Shown: piece after piece, positions 43,732 to 53,817 of the stretch
Numbering within the stretch: position 1 is the stretch's first letter
Layout of the letters: every line of letters starts with the position of its first letter
NCBI GenBank assembly: GCA_965662045.1
Contig: CBFIGE010000003.1
Coordinates: 62,001-126,000 of the forward strand
Direction: 5' to 3'
Source: UBA3478 sp965662045
GTDB taxonomy: Bacteria > Bacteroidota > Bacteroidia > Flavobacteriales > Flavobacteriaceae
DNA: 64,000 nt
The notes under the pieces: model-generated
Told to the model about the DNA's origin: nothing
What the model saw: the letters and a program-made list of their open reading frames with translations, nothing else
The model's database searches: none
Position numbers and translations under genes: made by a program

Positions 43732-44436
43732 ATGATAAAAATCGAGAACCTGCATAAGACCTATAAGATGGGTAGCAATTCTCTTCATGTGTTAAAAGGT
43801 ATAAATTTTGAGGCTGAAGCCGGAGAGTTAGTGGCAATAATGGGGTCTTCAGGATCTGGTAAATCTACATTTTTAAATATTTTAGGGATGCTAGATGAGG
43901 CAAATGAAGGCACATACGTACTTGATCAGGTTAAAATAGAAAAACTCGACGAGACAAAGGCAGCTGAATATCGCAATAAATTCCTGGGCTTTATCTTTCA
44001 ATCATTTAATCTTATAAATTATAAATCTGCAGTTGAAAATGTAGCTTTACCTCTATATTATCAAAGAGTACCCCGAAAAGAGCGATTACAAAAAGCCCTT
44101 TCTTATTTGGAGAGAGTGGGACTCAAACCGTGGGCAAATCACCTTCCAAGCGAATTGTCTGGAGGGCAAAAGCAACGTGTAGCCATTGCCAGGGCCATGG
44201 CGGCAGAACCAAAGGTGTTACTTGCAGATGAGCCTACTGGAGCCTTGGATAGTCAAACCTCATACGAAGTCATGGATTTAATTCAAAAAATCAATGACGA
44301 AGGAAATACCATTTTAGTGGTAACTCACGAAAACGAAATTGCGCACATGTGTAAACGTATAGTCTATTTGAAAGACGGTGTGATTGTTGAGGATAAGAAA
44401 GTAGAACAAGTTAGGGCTTCTCAGTATGTTAAGTAG
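43732..44436 (+). CDS. ABC transporter ATPase, MacB/LolD type
   Basis: A 234-residue ATPase with Walker A GSSGSGKST (39-47), Q-loop FQSFNL, signature LSGGQKQR and Walker B VLLADEP. Its sequence is of the MacB/LolD/FtsE class that pairs with FtsX-like permeases. A CATTTTTG box at 43692-43699 is a weak promoter candidate. It overlaps the first permease by 11 bases and starts a five-gene exporter operon. Confidence 0.93.
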   Translation: MIKIENLHKTYKMGSNSLHVLKGINFEAEAGELVAIMGSSGSGKSTFLNILGMLDEANEGTYVLDQVKIEKLDETKAAEYRNKFLGFIFQSFNLINYKSAVENVALPLYYQRVPRKERLQKALSYLERVGLKPWANHLPSELSGGQKQRVAIARAMAAEPKVLLADEPTGALDSQTSYEVMDLIQKINDEGNTILVVTHENEIAHMCKRIVYLKDGVIVEDKKVEQVRASQYVK

Positions 44437-45655
44437 AGATACTTGGAAGGAAATATTTGATACTATTCGTAAGAATAAACTAAGGACTTTTCTTACGGGA
44501 TTCACAATGGCCATTGGGATTCTTATTGTTGTGATATTAGTTGGTTTTACTAATGGACTCCAAAACACATTTCAAGAATTTTTCGGCGATGATTCTACCA
44601 ATACATTTTTCATTTTTCCTGGCAGAACAACTGTACCATACAAAGGTTATAAATCTCAAAGAAGAATAGAGTTAGATAATAGCGATCTAGAAGATCTATC
44701 AAATAATTTTGCACTATTTATCGATTACATTACTCCGCGTATCAGCAGAAGCAGTAATGTGAGTTATAAGAATGAATCTAATAACTATACTAATAGAGGT
44801 GTAGCTCCTTCTCATCGTATTAATGAGAAAACCATTATGATGAAGGGACGCTACATTAACGAACTCGACATCAAAGAAAAGACCAAGAACGCTGTTATTG
44901 GAAGGCTTGTTGAAATTGACCTCTTTAATGGAGAAGATGCTTTGGGTAAATTCATTTCTATAGGGAATAGCATTTTCAAGGTTATAGGGGTTTATCAAGA
45001 TGATGGGGGAGATAATGAAGAGCGGATAATTTATATTCCTTACACCACTAGACAAAGAATTGAGAAGGGAAATGACAAACTCAATGAAATCATTATTGGT
45101 TTTAAACCCACTATAGGTTATGCGGGAGCACTTACCCTTGAAAAGAACGTCACGAAATTTTTAAAAAATAAAAAATTTATTGCTCGAGAGGATCGCTCTG
45201 GAATATTTGTTCGAAATCTAGCCGAGGAATTAAAGCAAACTCAACAATTGGCGACAGTTTTAGGATTAATTGCACTCTTTTTTGCTGTTGGTACAATTAT
45301 TGCCGGTATAATTGGAGTAAGTAACATCATGATTTTTGTAGTCAAAGAACGAACAAAAGAGATCGGTATTCGGAAAGCATTGGGTGCAACGCCTAAAACG
45401 GTAATTAGCACAATTTTAATCGAAGCAATAACCATTACCACCTTGTCTGGATTTTCTGGAATGCTTTTGGGTATTTCAATTTTGCAAAATCTCGGGGAGA
45501 AGCTGGAAGATTACTTTATTAAAAATCCATACATAGATCTTGGATTTGCAGTTTCAGCAACCATAATTTTAATTGTATTTGGAACAATAGCGGGTTATGT
45601 TCCAGCTAAAAGAGCAGCCAGAATTAAACCAATTGTAGCACTTAGAGACGAATAA
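44426..45655 (+). CDS. ABC transporter permease, MacB/FtsX type (1)
   Basis: A 409-residue permease: an N-terminal helix (about 20-40), a large periplasmic MacB-like domain (about 45-275), and three C-terminal FtsX helices with the IKERTKEIGIRKALGATP-like coupling motif (VVKERTKEIGIRKALGATP). One base separates it from the second permease; the two probably form a heterodimer. Confidence 0.92.
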   Translation: MLSRDTWKEIFDTIRKNKLRTFLTGFTMAIGILIVVILVGFTNGLQNTFQEFFGDDSTNTFFIFPGRTTVPYKGYKSQRRIELDNSDLEDLSNNFALFIDYITPRISRSSNVSYKNESNNYTNRGVAPSHRINEKTIMMKGRYINELDIKEKTKNAVIGRLVEIDLFNGEDALGKFISIGNSIFKVIGVYQDDGGDNEERIIYIPYTTRQRIEKGNDKLNEIIIGFKPTIGYAGALTLEKNVTKFLKNKKFIAREDRSGIFVRNLAEELKQTQQLATVLGLIALFFAVGTIIAGIIGVSNIMIFVVKERTKEIGIRKALGATPKTVISTILIEAITITTLSGFSGMLLGISILQNLGEKLEDYFIKNPYIDLGFAVSATIILIVFGTIAGYVPAKRAARIKPIVALRDE

Positions 45656-46921
45656 ATGATAAGTTTTTTATTACAAAGAGATACTTGGCAAGAAATCTTC
45701 AGTTCTATTGGAAAAAATAAAGTCCGAACCGGTCTAACAGTTGTAGGTGTGCTATGGGGGATTTTTGTATACATCGCAATGTCTGGAGCAGCAAAGGGTC
45801 TCGACAATGGTTTTGAAAGAGCATTCGAAAGTGTTGCCAAAAACAGCCTTTTTGTCTTTGCACAATCTACATCAAAGCCATACGGGGGTTATAAAACGGG
45901 CAGAAGATTGAGTATAACCTTAAGCGATGTTGAAATCCTTAAAAAACGAATAGCAGAAATTGATATTATAGCTCCAAGAATTGTCAAAGGAATTTTCGGT
46001 GGGTCCCCTGCCTTGGTGATTAGAGGACAAAATACAGGAAATTACGCCGTTTATGGAGATTATCCCGAATACACAAAAATTGCAACTAAGGAGATTTACC
46101 GAGGTGGGCGTTACATCAATGAAAAAGACATTGAAATGTCTAGAAAGGTTTGTGTCATAGGTGAACGTACACAAAAAGAACTTTTTGATTTAAATGAAAA
46201 TCCAATAGGTCAGTATATTAGAATTGATAATGTGTATTTCAAGGTTGTTGGAATTCACAAGTTTGTTCCTGGAGGTGGCTTTGAAAATGACAGTGATGTA
46301 TTTATTCCTTTCTCTACCTTCAAAAAGTTGTACAATACAGGGGAGAAAATTGGCTTTATGGCTATTGCAGCTTACGATGATGCCGACGTAGTTCAGGTTG
46401 AAAAAGATGTAAAGGCAGTATTAAAGGCAATTCACAAGGTTGATCCTACAGATGAGCGCGCTTTTGCCTCGTTTAATTTGGGCGAAGTATTTGGACAGAT
46501 CATGGGCTTTGCAAATGGGCTTAGTTTCTTGTCTTTAATCATCGGAATCGCCACCATTTTAGCTGGAGTAGTTGGAATTGGAAATATACTTCTGATTTCT
46601 GTGAAGGAGAGAACTAAAGAATTAGGGGTGCGAAGAGCTCTAGGAGCCACCCCTGCAGAGGTGCGAAATTTAATTTTATTAGAGAGTGTTTTTTTGACTG
46701 TCGTATCTGGTGTTGTAGGTATTGTACTTGGAGCTATGGCCTTGAGTACACTTAATTATTATACCCAAGACACAGACTTTCCGTATACAAATCCAACGGT
46801 TGAGATTGAGTATGTGTTAGGGGCATTATTTTTGATGGTTTTTTTAGGAACACTAATTGGATTAATACCTGCTCAAAGAGCAGTGAGTATAAAGCCTATT
46901 GAGGCATTAAGAGAAGAATAA
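45656..46921 (+). CDS. ABC transporter permease, MacB/FtsX type (2)
   Basis: A 421-residue permease with the same layout as its neighbour: helix near 20-40, periplasmic domain, and three C-terminal helices with SVKERTKELGVRRALGATP. It starts directly after the stop codon of the first permease. Confidence 0.92.
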   Translation: MISFLLQRDTWQEIFSSIGKNKVRTGLTVVGVLWGIFVYIAMSGAAKGLDNGFERAFESVAKNSLFVFAQSTSKPYGGYKTGRRLSITLSDVEILKKRIAEIDIIAPRIVKGIFGGSPALVIRGQNTGNYAVYGDYPEYTKIATKEIYRGGRYINEKDIEMSRKVCVIGERTQKELFDLNENPIGQYIRIDNVYFKVVGIHKFVPGGGFENDSDVFIPFSTFKKLYNTGEKIGFMAIAAYDDADVVQVEKDVKAVLKAIHKVDPTDERAFASFNLGEVFGQIMGFANGLSFLSLIIGIATILAGVVGIGNILLISVKERTKELGVRRALGATPAEVRNLILLESVFLTVVSGVVGIVLGAMALSTLNYYTQDTDFPYTNPTVEIEYVLGALFLMVFLGTLIGLIPAQRAVSIKPIEALREE

Positions 46922-46944
46922 TTAACGTTTAGAACTAGAATAAG

Positions 46945-48081
46945 ATGAAAGTAATTTTAAGATGGACTTTAATAATGGTCGTAGTAATTGGAGTTTTATG
47001 GGCTGGAGCCTTTTTTGTAAAATCCAATAGTAAAGCTGTTATAACATATGAAACTTATAGTCCGTTTTACGGCTCTATTGAACAAAAGACAGTGGCTACA
47101 GGTAAAGTAGTTCCCGAAGATGAGGTAGAAATCAAACCTCAGATTTCAGGTATTGTGGATAAAATTCTCAAGGAAGAAGGAGATCAGGTAATGGCTGGAG
47201 AATTAATAGCAGTAATTAAAGTTGTTCCTAACGAACAAGCTCTTAATTCTTCGCAAGGGCGAGTTAGAAATGCAGAGTTGGTTTTGAATAATTCTAAAAT
47301 TGAGTATGAACGTAATAAAGCTCTTTTTGATAAAGGAGTTATCTCCAATCAAGATTTCATAAATCTTCAATTATCTTATGAAAGAGCTAAACAAGAGCTT
47401 CGAAATGCGACAGCAGACTATCAAATTATAAAAATGGGTTCTGCGGGAGGTACTTCTTCGGCAAATACAAATATTAGAGCTACTGTGGATGGAACTATTT
47501 TAGAGATTCCTGTCGAAAAAGGATACCAAGTTATAGAAGCAAACAATTTTAATGCAGGAACGACAATTGCAACAATTGCAGATTTAAAAAATATGGTTTT
47601 TGAAGGAAAAGTAGATGAAGGAGAAGTTGGAAAACTAAAAGTTGGAATGGTTTTAAAAATTAGTTTAGGGGCTGTAGAAGATAAAGAATTAGATGCTCGG
47701 TTGCGTTTTATTGCACCTAAAGGAATAGAGGAAGCTGGTGCAGTTCAATTTAAAATTGAAGGCGATGTTGAAGTAGGAGATGAGTTTTTAGTTCGCGCTG
47801 GTTATAGTGCTAATGCATCATTAATATTAGAACGTAAAGAAAACATATTGGTCCTTCCTGAGGCGCTTTTGCAATTTGATAGAACCACTGAAAAACCTTT
47901 TGTCGAAGTAGAGACTGGACAACAGCAATTTGAGCGACGAGATATTGAGGTTGGAATTTCAGATGGAATTAATATAGAGGTCTTAAATGGAGTTGAAGAA
48001 AATGATAAAATTAAAGAGTGGAACAAGACAGAGCCTATTAAAATAGGAGAAGAAGAAACAGAAATTACAGTCTCAAATTAA
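46945..48081 (+). CDS. Periplasmic adaptor (membrane fusion protein) of the ABC exporter
   Basis: A 378-residue HlyD/MacA-type adaptor. An N-terminal anchor (about 6-26) is followed by a barrel-sandwich hybrid (KTVATGKVVPEDEVEIKPQI), a short coiled-coil hairpin (about 95-155) and beta-barrel domains. It would bridge the permeases and the outer-membrane TolC protein encoded next. Confidence 0.92.
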   Translation: MKVILRWTLIMVVVIGVLWAGAFFVKSNSKAVITYETYSPFYGSIEQKTVATGKVVPEDEVEIKPQISGIVDKILKEEGDQVMAGELIAVIKVVPNEQALNSSQGRVRNAELVLNNSKIEYERNKALFDKGVISNQDFINLQLSYERAKQELRNATADYQIIKMGSAGGTSSANTNIRATVDGTILEIPVEKGYQVIEANNFNAGTTIATIADLKNMVFEGKVDEGEVGKLKVGMVLKISLGAVEDKELDARLRFIAPKGIEEAGAVQFKIEGDVEVGDEFLVRAGYSANASLILERKENILVLPEALLQFDRTTEKPFVEVETGQQQFERRDIEVGISDGINIEVLNGVEENDKIKEWNKTEPIKIGEEETEITVSN

Positions 48082-48086
48082 TAGTT

Positions 48087-49469
48087 ATGAAGAAAATCTT
48101 TTTAGTATTATTATCTTTTTGCGTTTACAGTAATTCATTGGCCCAAATGAAAAAAATGGGTTTGTTAGAGTGTGTGATGTATGCTCTAGAAAACAACATT
48201 AGCATAGCCCAATTTGAATTAGATTTAGAGAATGCGGCATTGGCTGAAAAAGATGCATTAGGGGGCCTACTTCCTAGAGTCAACGGTTCTATATCATTGA
48301 ATGAGAGTAATGGTTTAATCTTAGATCCTCAGACGCAAACCAATACCATTGGAACAATTTTGTCTGGAAGTGCAGGTCTTTCTTTTGGTTATACCATATT
48401 TGATGGATTGAGAACGATTAGACGAGCTCAGCGTGCTCAAATCAATTCACTAGCAACCCAGTATCGAGTTGCTGATTTAAAGGATGACATTAGTCTTGCG
48501 GTCGCAAATGCTTACCTCAGGGTAATCTCAAGTAAAGAGTCTCTAAAGGTAGCTCAGGCTCAGTATAATATCACTGAACAGGATTTGAAGCGAACTCGAG
48601 AACTTGTGGCTTCTGGTGTAGTTCCTCGTGGAGATTTATTAGAAATTGAAGCTACTGCGGCAAATCAAGAACAACAGGTGGTCAATGCAGAAAACAGTGT
48701 TATCATTTCACGCATAAACTTGGCGCAATTACTCCAAATAACAGATTATGAAAATTTTGATATAGCAGATGAGTCTTTTGAAGTTCCTTCTTCAACTATT
48801 CTCGAACAATCAGCAAAATCAATTTTCAATAAAGCACTCACATTTAGAAATGATATTCAAGTTTCAAAATATAACGTTGCATTAGCTCAACAAGATTATA
48901 AATTGGCTAAAGGTCAACTTTTTCCAACTTTAAGTGCTTTCTTAAATTACAATACTTTTGCTAGTGATCAATTTCGATTAGAGCCTAATTTAAACGAAAA
49001 TCCTGCAGATCCAACAGATGATTTTTCATTGGTAAGACCTGATATTATTACACAATTGTATACTAACGATGGTATAAATTATGGGTTATCTTTGAATATC
49101 CCTATCTTCAATGGTTTTGCCACCTCAAATAATGTAAAAAGAGCTGAGATAAATGTAAAAAGATCTGAACTTCAATTCGAACAGATCAAATTAGATCTGG
49201 AAAACACTGTAAATCAGGCTTATGTAGATGTAAAGAGTTTCGCCAAAGCCTATGAAGCAGCTCAAAAAACCCTCGAAGCACGAAGATTAGCCTATCAATA
49301 TGCAAAGGAACGATTCGATGTGGGATTAATGAACGCCTTTAATTTTAGTCAAGCTCAAGCAAGACTCGATAATGCTGAAGCTAATGTTATTCGTACCAAG
49401 TACGATTATATCTTTAGGTTGAAGGTATTAGAGTTTTATTTTGGATTACCCTTAGCAGAAATACAATAG
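48087..49469 (+). CDS. TolC family outer-membrane efflux protein
   Basis: A 460-residue protein with a signal peptide (to about residue 19) and two TolC repeats of long helices; the repeat starts near LECVMYALENNISIAQFELD and IFNKALTFRNDIQVSKYNVA. It lies 5 bases after the adaptor gene and completes an ABC-type tripartite exporter. Confidence 0.93.
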   Translation: MKKIFLVLLSFCVYSNSLAQMKKMGLLECVMYALENNISIAQFELDLENAALAEKDALGGLLPRVNGSISLNESNGLILDPQTQTNTIGTILSGSAGLSFGYTIFDGLRTIRRAQRAQINSLATQYRVADLKDDISLAVANAYLRVISSKESLKVAQAQYNITEQDLKRTRELVASGVVPRGDLLEIEATAANQEQQVVNAENSVIISRINLAQLLQITDYENFDIADESFEVPSSTILEQSAKSIFNKALTFRNDIQVSKYNVALAQQDYKLAKGQLFPTLSAFLNYNTFASDQFRLEPNLNENPADPTDDFSLVRPDIITQLYTNDGINYGLSLNIPIFNGFATSNNVKRAEINVKRSELQFEQIKLDLENTVNQAYVDVKSFAKAYEAAQKTLEARRLAYQYAKERFDVGLMNAFNFSQAQARLDNAEANVIRTKYDYIFRLKVLEFYFGLPLAEIQ

Positions 49470-49495
49470 ATTTACCCTTAGATGTTATAAGTAAC

Positions 49496-50188
49496 GTGAT
49501 TACCTTATGCTTTGATACTTCGACTAAAAGTTGTTCAATCGGTTTATTTGAACACAATACTTTAGTTGATGCCATTGATATTTTAGACGAAAAGTATGTG
49601 CATAGTGAAAAATTGCACACTGAAATTGAAAATCTACTACAGAATAATAATAGAGATGTATTTGATCTCGATGCAGTTGCTATTGGAAAAGGACCAGGAT
49701 CTTACACTGGACTTCGAATAGGTGTTTCAGCTGCAAAGGGTATTTGTTTTGCATTAGACATTCCTTTAGTAGCTATAGATAGTTTGAAGATTTTGGCACA
49801 CAGTCAAAAGTCTTCAAAGTGTCCTAATAGTTTGGTGTTGCCAATGTTTGATGCACGAAGAGATGAGGTCTTCTTACACTTATTTGATGAAAATTTCAAT
49901 TCGGTATGGTCTACACGTAACCAAATTATAGACGAATCATTTTTTAAGGAACTCAATAAAGTTAACAGACCTGTAGTTATCTGCGGCGATGCATCTGTAA
50001 AGGCCGAAAAATTACTCAATGCTTTTGGAGCGATAAATCATCTTGAGTTTGTGCATAACCATCATCCATTAGCCCAATATATGGGTGAAATTGCTCAAGA
50101 GTATTTAGCTGAAAAAAATATTGAAAACTTGGCGTATTTTGAACCCTTTTACGGAAAAGAGTTTCAATCAATCCCTTCAAAGAAATAG
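49496..50188 (+). CDS. tsaB: tRNA t6A modification protein TsaB
   Basis: A 230-residue ASKHA-fold protein that activates TsaD for threonylcarbamoyl-adenosine formation in ANN-reading tRNAs. The start ITLCFDTSTKSCSIGLFE and the segment AIGKGPGSYTGLRIGVSAAKG are diagnostic. Its start is GTG at 49496, with no ATG in reach. Its stop lies only 2 bases from the stop of the convergent mscS gene. Confidence 0.94.
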   Translation: MITLCFDTSTKSCSIGLFEHNTLVDAIDILDEKYVHSEKLHTEIENLLQNNNRDVFDLDAVAIGKGPGSYTGLRIGVSAAKGICFALDIPLVAIDSLKILAHSQKSSKCPNSLVLPMFDARRDEVFLHLFDENFNSVWSTRNQIIDESFFKELNKVNRPVVICGDASVKAEKLLNAFGAINHLEFVHNHHPLAQYMGEIAQEYLAEKNIENLAYFEPFYGKEFQSIPSKK

Positions 50189-50190
50189 TC

Positions 50191-51039
50191 CTAATCTGGT
50201 TTAATTTCTTCGGAAACCATAACTTGATGCGGGAAGGGAATCTCTATTCCATTGGCATCAAAGGTAAGTTTTGTCTCTTCTATGACGTTAAATCGCACAG
50301 ACCAAAAGTCTTGGCGTTTGGTCCAATATCTAAGACTTAAATTAACTGAAAAATCGCCTAGTTCATCAACCACGCACTCTGGAGCAGGTTCTTGTAGAAC
50401 TAATTCATGCTTATTACATAGCTCAAGGAGAAGGTCCTTTGCTTTTTTCAAATCAGAGTTATATCCAATTCCGATTTTAAAATTATCTCTGCGATTAGTC
50501 TCTGAACTATAATTGATAATAGACCCATTTGAAAGAGATCCATTGGGAATTATGACTTCTTGGTTTCCAAAAGTATTCAGTTTAGTTGAGAATACAGTGA
50601 TCTGTTTTACACTACCTTCAGTTCCCTGAGCAGAAATCCAATCTCCTACTTTGAAGGGTTTAAAAACCAAAAGTAAAATTCCTCCAGCGAAGTTTGACAG
50701 TGAGCCTTGAAGAGCCAATCCAATAGCCAAACCTGCCGCTCCTAAAATCGCAATTAAAGAAGATGTTTTGACCCCTAGCTGAGTGATTACTGTTACAAAG
50801 AGAAGTACTTTAAGCGCGTAGTTTATAAAGTCTTGCACAAACTGAACTAGAGTAGGGTCATAGGTTCTTAGATTGAAAAATTTAGCAATCCAATGGTTGA
50901 TAATTTTGATTACCCACCAACCAACAATGGCTATGATAAGTCCTAAAAAGATATTAGGGAGAATTATCCAAAGGTATTCTATGGCAAACTCCAAATGCTT
51001 TTGATAGTCTTGTAATATTTTTGACACTTCGTTTTTCAT
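50191..51039 (-). CDS. Small-conductance mechanosensitive channel (MscS family)
   Basis: A 282-residue channel with three N-terminal helices. The pore helix TM3 (about 90-125) has the Ala/Gly pattern LGAAGLAIGLALQGSLSNFA, followed by the beta domain GILLLVFKPFKVGDWI. Length and layout match E. coli MscS. It lies 14 bases after the nfu gene on the minus strand and is convergent with tsaB. Confidence 0.94.
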   Translation of the reverse strand: MKNEVSKILQDYQKHLEFAIEYLWIILPNIFLGLIIAIVGWWVIKIINHWIAKFFNLRTYDPTLVQFVQDFINYALKVLLFVTVITQLGVKTSSLIAILGAAGLAIGLALQGSLSNFAGGILLLVFKPFKVGDWISAQGTEGSVKQITVFSTKLNTFGNQEVIIPNGSLSNGSIINYSSETNRRDNFKIGIGYNSDLKKAKDLLLELCNKHELVLQEPAPECVVDELGDFSVNLSLRYWTKRQDFWSVRFNVIEETKLTFDANGIEIPFPHQVMVSEEIKPD

Positions 51040-51053
51040 ATCGATCTAACCTC

Positions 51054-51971
51054 TTAGCCGTTTGTAGCCACTACCTGATGAATTTGATCACCAAGCATAT
51101 TTTTTAACATTGTTTCAATACCGTTTTTCAGTGTGAAAGTTGAAGAAGGACAACCTGAACAAGCACCTTGTAGAAGTACAAAAACAGTTTTGGTTTCGGG
51201 CTCGTATTTTTCAAATTGAATATTACCACCGTCACTGGCAACAGCTGGTTTAACGTATTCTTCAAGTATTGAAATAATTTTTTTACCCAAGTCTGTTTCT
51301 GCTGAAGGATGCACTGCAATAGCAGTGTGTGTTTCTTGCTCGTTATCAGAAGAAGAACTTCCAGGTAACTGACTTTTGGTGTCAACAGCCTCTTGTCCAC
51401 TGCTTAAAAAATCTTGAATTTGATTTCTTAATTCTACTTGGATTTCAGTCCATTCAATTTCTTTTATTTTGGTTACCGAGATGTAATTTTCATCAAAAAA
51501 GACTTGCTTGACAAAAGGCATATTGAAAAGCATTGTGGCAAGTGGAGCGCTCTTGGCCTCAGCAGCGGAGGTAAACTCAAATAAATTGGGTACAATTTTT
51601 CTGTTGGCCACAAATTTCATGACTTCTGGATTTGGGGTACTCTCAACATAAATTGAAGTAGCTTGTATTTTTTGGGAATCCCCTTCATTTACAATGACCA
51701 AATCGTCATTTAAGTAGTCTACAAGTTTTTGAGCTATTAAATGTTTAACATCTTCCCATTCAGCGATGTCGTATTTCGCAATAGCAATAAAATCGCTAGC
51801 AATAAAGACTGATTTCACGAATGGTAGGTAAAAAAGTTCTGTTGCCAATGGCGAATTCTTGGCTTCATCGATATTGTGGTATTCATACTGACCTTTAACC
51901 AAAAAATGATTGCTTTCAAATTTTAGTATTTGTGGTTTATCTGTAGTTTTTACGGTAATTGTGTAATCCAT
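51054..51971 (-). CDS. NifU/Nfu-type Fe-S scaffold with two Nfu_N domains
   Basis: A 305-residue iron-sulfur carrier. Two Nfu N-terminal domains occur in tandem (about 10-95 and 108-190; the second has VESTPNPEVMKFVANRKIV). The C-terminal NifU domain (about 225-300) has the cluster motif C271-x-x-C274 in QGACSGCPSSTFTLK. A CAAATTTA (TAAATTTG on the minus strand) at 51976-51983 lies 5 bases before the ATG, implying a leaderless or very short-leader message. Confidence 0.93.
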   Translation of the reverse strand: MDYTITVKTTDKPQILKFESNHFLVKGQYEYHNIDEAKNSPLATELFYLPFVKSVFIASDFIAIAKYDIAEWEDVKHLIAQKLVDYLNDDLVIVNEGDSQKIQATSIYVESTPNPEVMKFVANRKIVPNLFEFTSAAEAKSAPLATMLFNMPFVKQVFFDENYISVTKIKEIEWTEIQVELRNQIQDFLSSGQEAVDTKSQLPGSSSSDNEQETHTAIAVHPSAETDLGKKIISILEEYVKPAVASDGGNIQFEKYEPETKTVFVLLQGACSGCPSSTFTLKNGIETMLKNMLGDQIHQVVATNG

Positions 51972-52112
51972 GATACAAATTTACACCAAGGGGCATTAAT
52001 ATGGTGCTCATAGACTTGTAATTTAGCCTTTAAAATCATTTTTTTGACAATTATCGAACTAGTTCCCAAATCCATTAAATACTTGAATATCTTTAATCCA
52101 AATTTCCCCCAA

Positions 52113-53234
52113 ATGAAACGGATATTTTTTGTACTGGTCATTTGTACGCTGAATGCTTATTCGCAGTTTCATGCTCCAATAAACCAGGAATATTTAACTA
52201 CCAAAAATTATGTTGTTTTTCCTGGGGTTTCTGGGTTAGCAGTGGGAGGACAAGCACATGTTTCATTTAGAAATCTCTTGTTTACCGATAAACAGCTGGT
52301 AAATGAGAATTATTTAACACAGCCAAGTAACGTGAGACGAAACTTCGAATTGCCAACGATATACGAATGGAGTGCTCATCATCGTGTTTGGGATCGCACA
52401 GGAGTCAGTTTTTCGGTTTATAATGACACTAGAAATTATCCATCTATTTCAAAAGTTTCAGCCGGATTAGCAAGATCCATATATTTTGGTAATAATATTC
52501 GGAGTATTCGAAGACTAGCTATTGGAGCTCGAATGAATTATATGGGATTAAAGTATGCCATATTTGGTGATGAAAATTTAACATTGGGAATTTTAGAGAG
52601 TTTTTTGACCTATGATATCGGTTTATCCTTCGTTACGAGTAAATATTTTGTTCATAGTGTTCTAAATAACATTAGCTCGAAAAGAGCTAGTTTTAGTGAT
52701 TTTGATAGTTCATCTTCTCAATTTGCTCTTCATATGGGCTTTATTCAAATTGCTAATTCGATAAAAATAGAGCCTTCTGTAATGTTTCAAACAGGTTTTA
52801 TTCCTGAGAATTCTCCTTTTAAACCCAAATTCTTACCCTATACTTTAGATTTTAATTTTAAAACATACACTTACGTTAAATCCAATGTCCTTTGGGGTGC
52901 CATATCCTACAGGACCGCACCTAGCTTTGACAACAATGACGTCAGGAATGATTCGGATTTAGCAACTAATCCTAATAGAGATCCTTCAAGTATTTATGAG
53001 GGTAGCTTTTCATCGCTTTCATTTTTGCTCGGATTTCAAAATCAAAAAGTTATGTTTGCCTATACGATGAGTGTTCAGAGTGCCTTTGATAGTTTTTATA
53101 AAAACCAGTTCAATCAATCCGAAATGTTCATTCCAGGGGTGACTTACCATCAATTCACCCTAGGACTAAAGCTCAGTGGAAATGGCAGGCGCTATTATGA
53201 AAATTCAATCAATTCGGCTTCGCCATTTTATTAA
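52113..53234 (+). CDS. PorP/SprF family outer-membrane protein
   Basis: A 373-residue protein with a signal peptide (MKRIFFVLVICTLNAYSQ) and a repeated amphipathic-strand pattern. The start QFHAPINQEYLTTKNYVVFP and segments such as GVSFSVYNDT, RLAIGARMNYMGLKY and YHQFTLGLKLSG fit the PorP/SprF family linked to type IX secretion and gliding adhesin export. No adhesin gene lies beside it. The frame extends to 52044, but only the ATG at 52113 gives a proper signal peptide. Confidence 0.86.
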   Translation: MKRIFFVLVICTLNAYSQFHAPINQEYLTTKNYVVFPGVSGLAVGGQAHVSFRNLLFTDKQLVNENYLTQPSNVRRNFELPTIYEWSAHHRVWDRTGVSFSVYNDTRNYPSISKVSAGLARSIYFGNNIRSIRRLAIGARMNYMGLKYAIFGDENLTLGILESFLTYDIGLSFVTSKYFVHSVLNNISSKRASFSDFDSSSSQFALHMGFIQIANSIKIEPSVMFQTGFIPENSPFKPKFLPYTLDFNFKTYTYVKSNVLWGAISYRTAPSFDNNDVRNDSDLATNPNRDPSSIYEGSFSSLSFLLGFQNQKVMFAYTMSVQSAFDSFYKNQFNQSEMFIPGVTYHQFTLGLKLSGNGRRYYENSINSASPFY

Positions 53235-53254
53235 GTTACCCAAGAGACTTTAAG

Positions 53255-53262
53255 TATATTTG
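53255..53262 (+). promoter_or_regulatory. -7 box before gamma carbonic anhydrase gene
   Basis: TATATTTG matches TAnnTTTG; a start near 53269 leaves a 14-base leader. No clear -33 element. Confidence 0.45.
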
Positions 53263-53282
53263 TGCTCTAATTTCTATCACTT

Positions 53283-53798
53283 ATGCTAATAAAAAGTGTG
53301 CGAGGATATACCCCAGTCGTTCCAGAAAGTTGCTTTATTGCAGAGAATGCTTCCTTAATTGGGCAGCTTAGTATGGGAGAGGATTGTAGCATATGGTTTA
53401 ATGCGGTATTAAGAGCTGATGTGCACTTTATTAAGCTGGGCAGTGCCGTGAATGTTCAAGACAATGCTGTAGTGCATTGTACGTTTGAAAAATCCCCTAC
53501 AACAATTGGTAATTTTGTTTCAATAGGTCATAATGCTATTGTACACGGTTGCACAATTAAAGATAAAGTTCTAATAGGTATGGGGAGTATTGTAATGGAT
53601 GATTGCGTAGTAGAATCTAAATCTATTATCGCTGCCGGAGCTGTACTCACAAAGGGCACTAGAGTACCTGCAGGTTCAATTTATGCTGGAATTCCCGCAA
53701 AAAAAATTGGAGAGGTCGGTCCTGATCTTCAAAAAAACGAAATAGAACGCATCGCGAATAACTATAAAACATATTCTTCTTGGTTTAAAGAGGGGTAA
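53283..53798 (+). CDS. Gamma-class carbonic anhydrase-like protein
   Basis: A 171-residue left-handed beta-helix protein of hexapeptide repeats. The three zinc ligands are present: H65 (NAVVHC), H83 (SIGHNA) and H88 (IVHGC). It matches the YrdA/PaaY-like branch. Whether it hydrates CO2 or is an acyltransferase relative is open. It precedes fabD by 19 bases. Confidence 0.9.
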   Translation: MLIKSVRGYTPVVPESCFIAENASLIGQLSMGEDCSIWFNAVLRADVHFIKLGSAVNVQDNAVVHCTFEKSPTTIGNFVSIGHNAIVHGCTIKDKVLIGMGSIVMDDCVVESKSIIAAGAVLTKGTRVPAGSIYAGIPAKKIGEVGPDLQKNEIERIANNYKTYSSWFKEG

Positions 53799-53817
53799 TA
53801 TTAAACACAAATAATAA

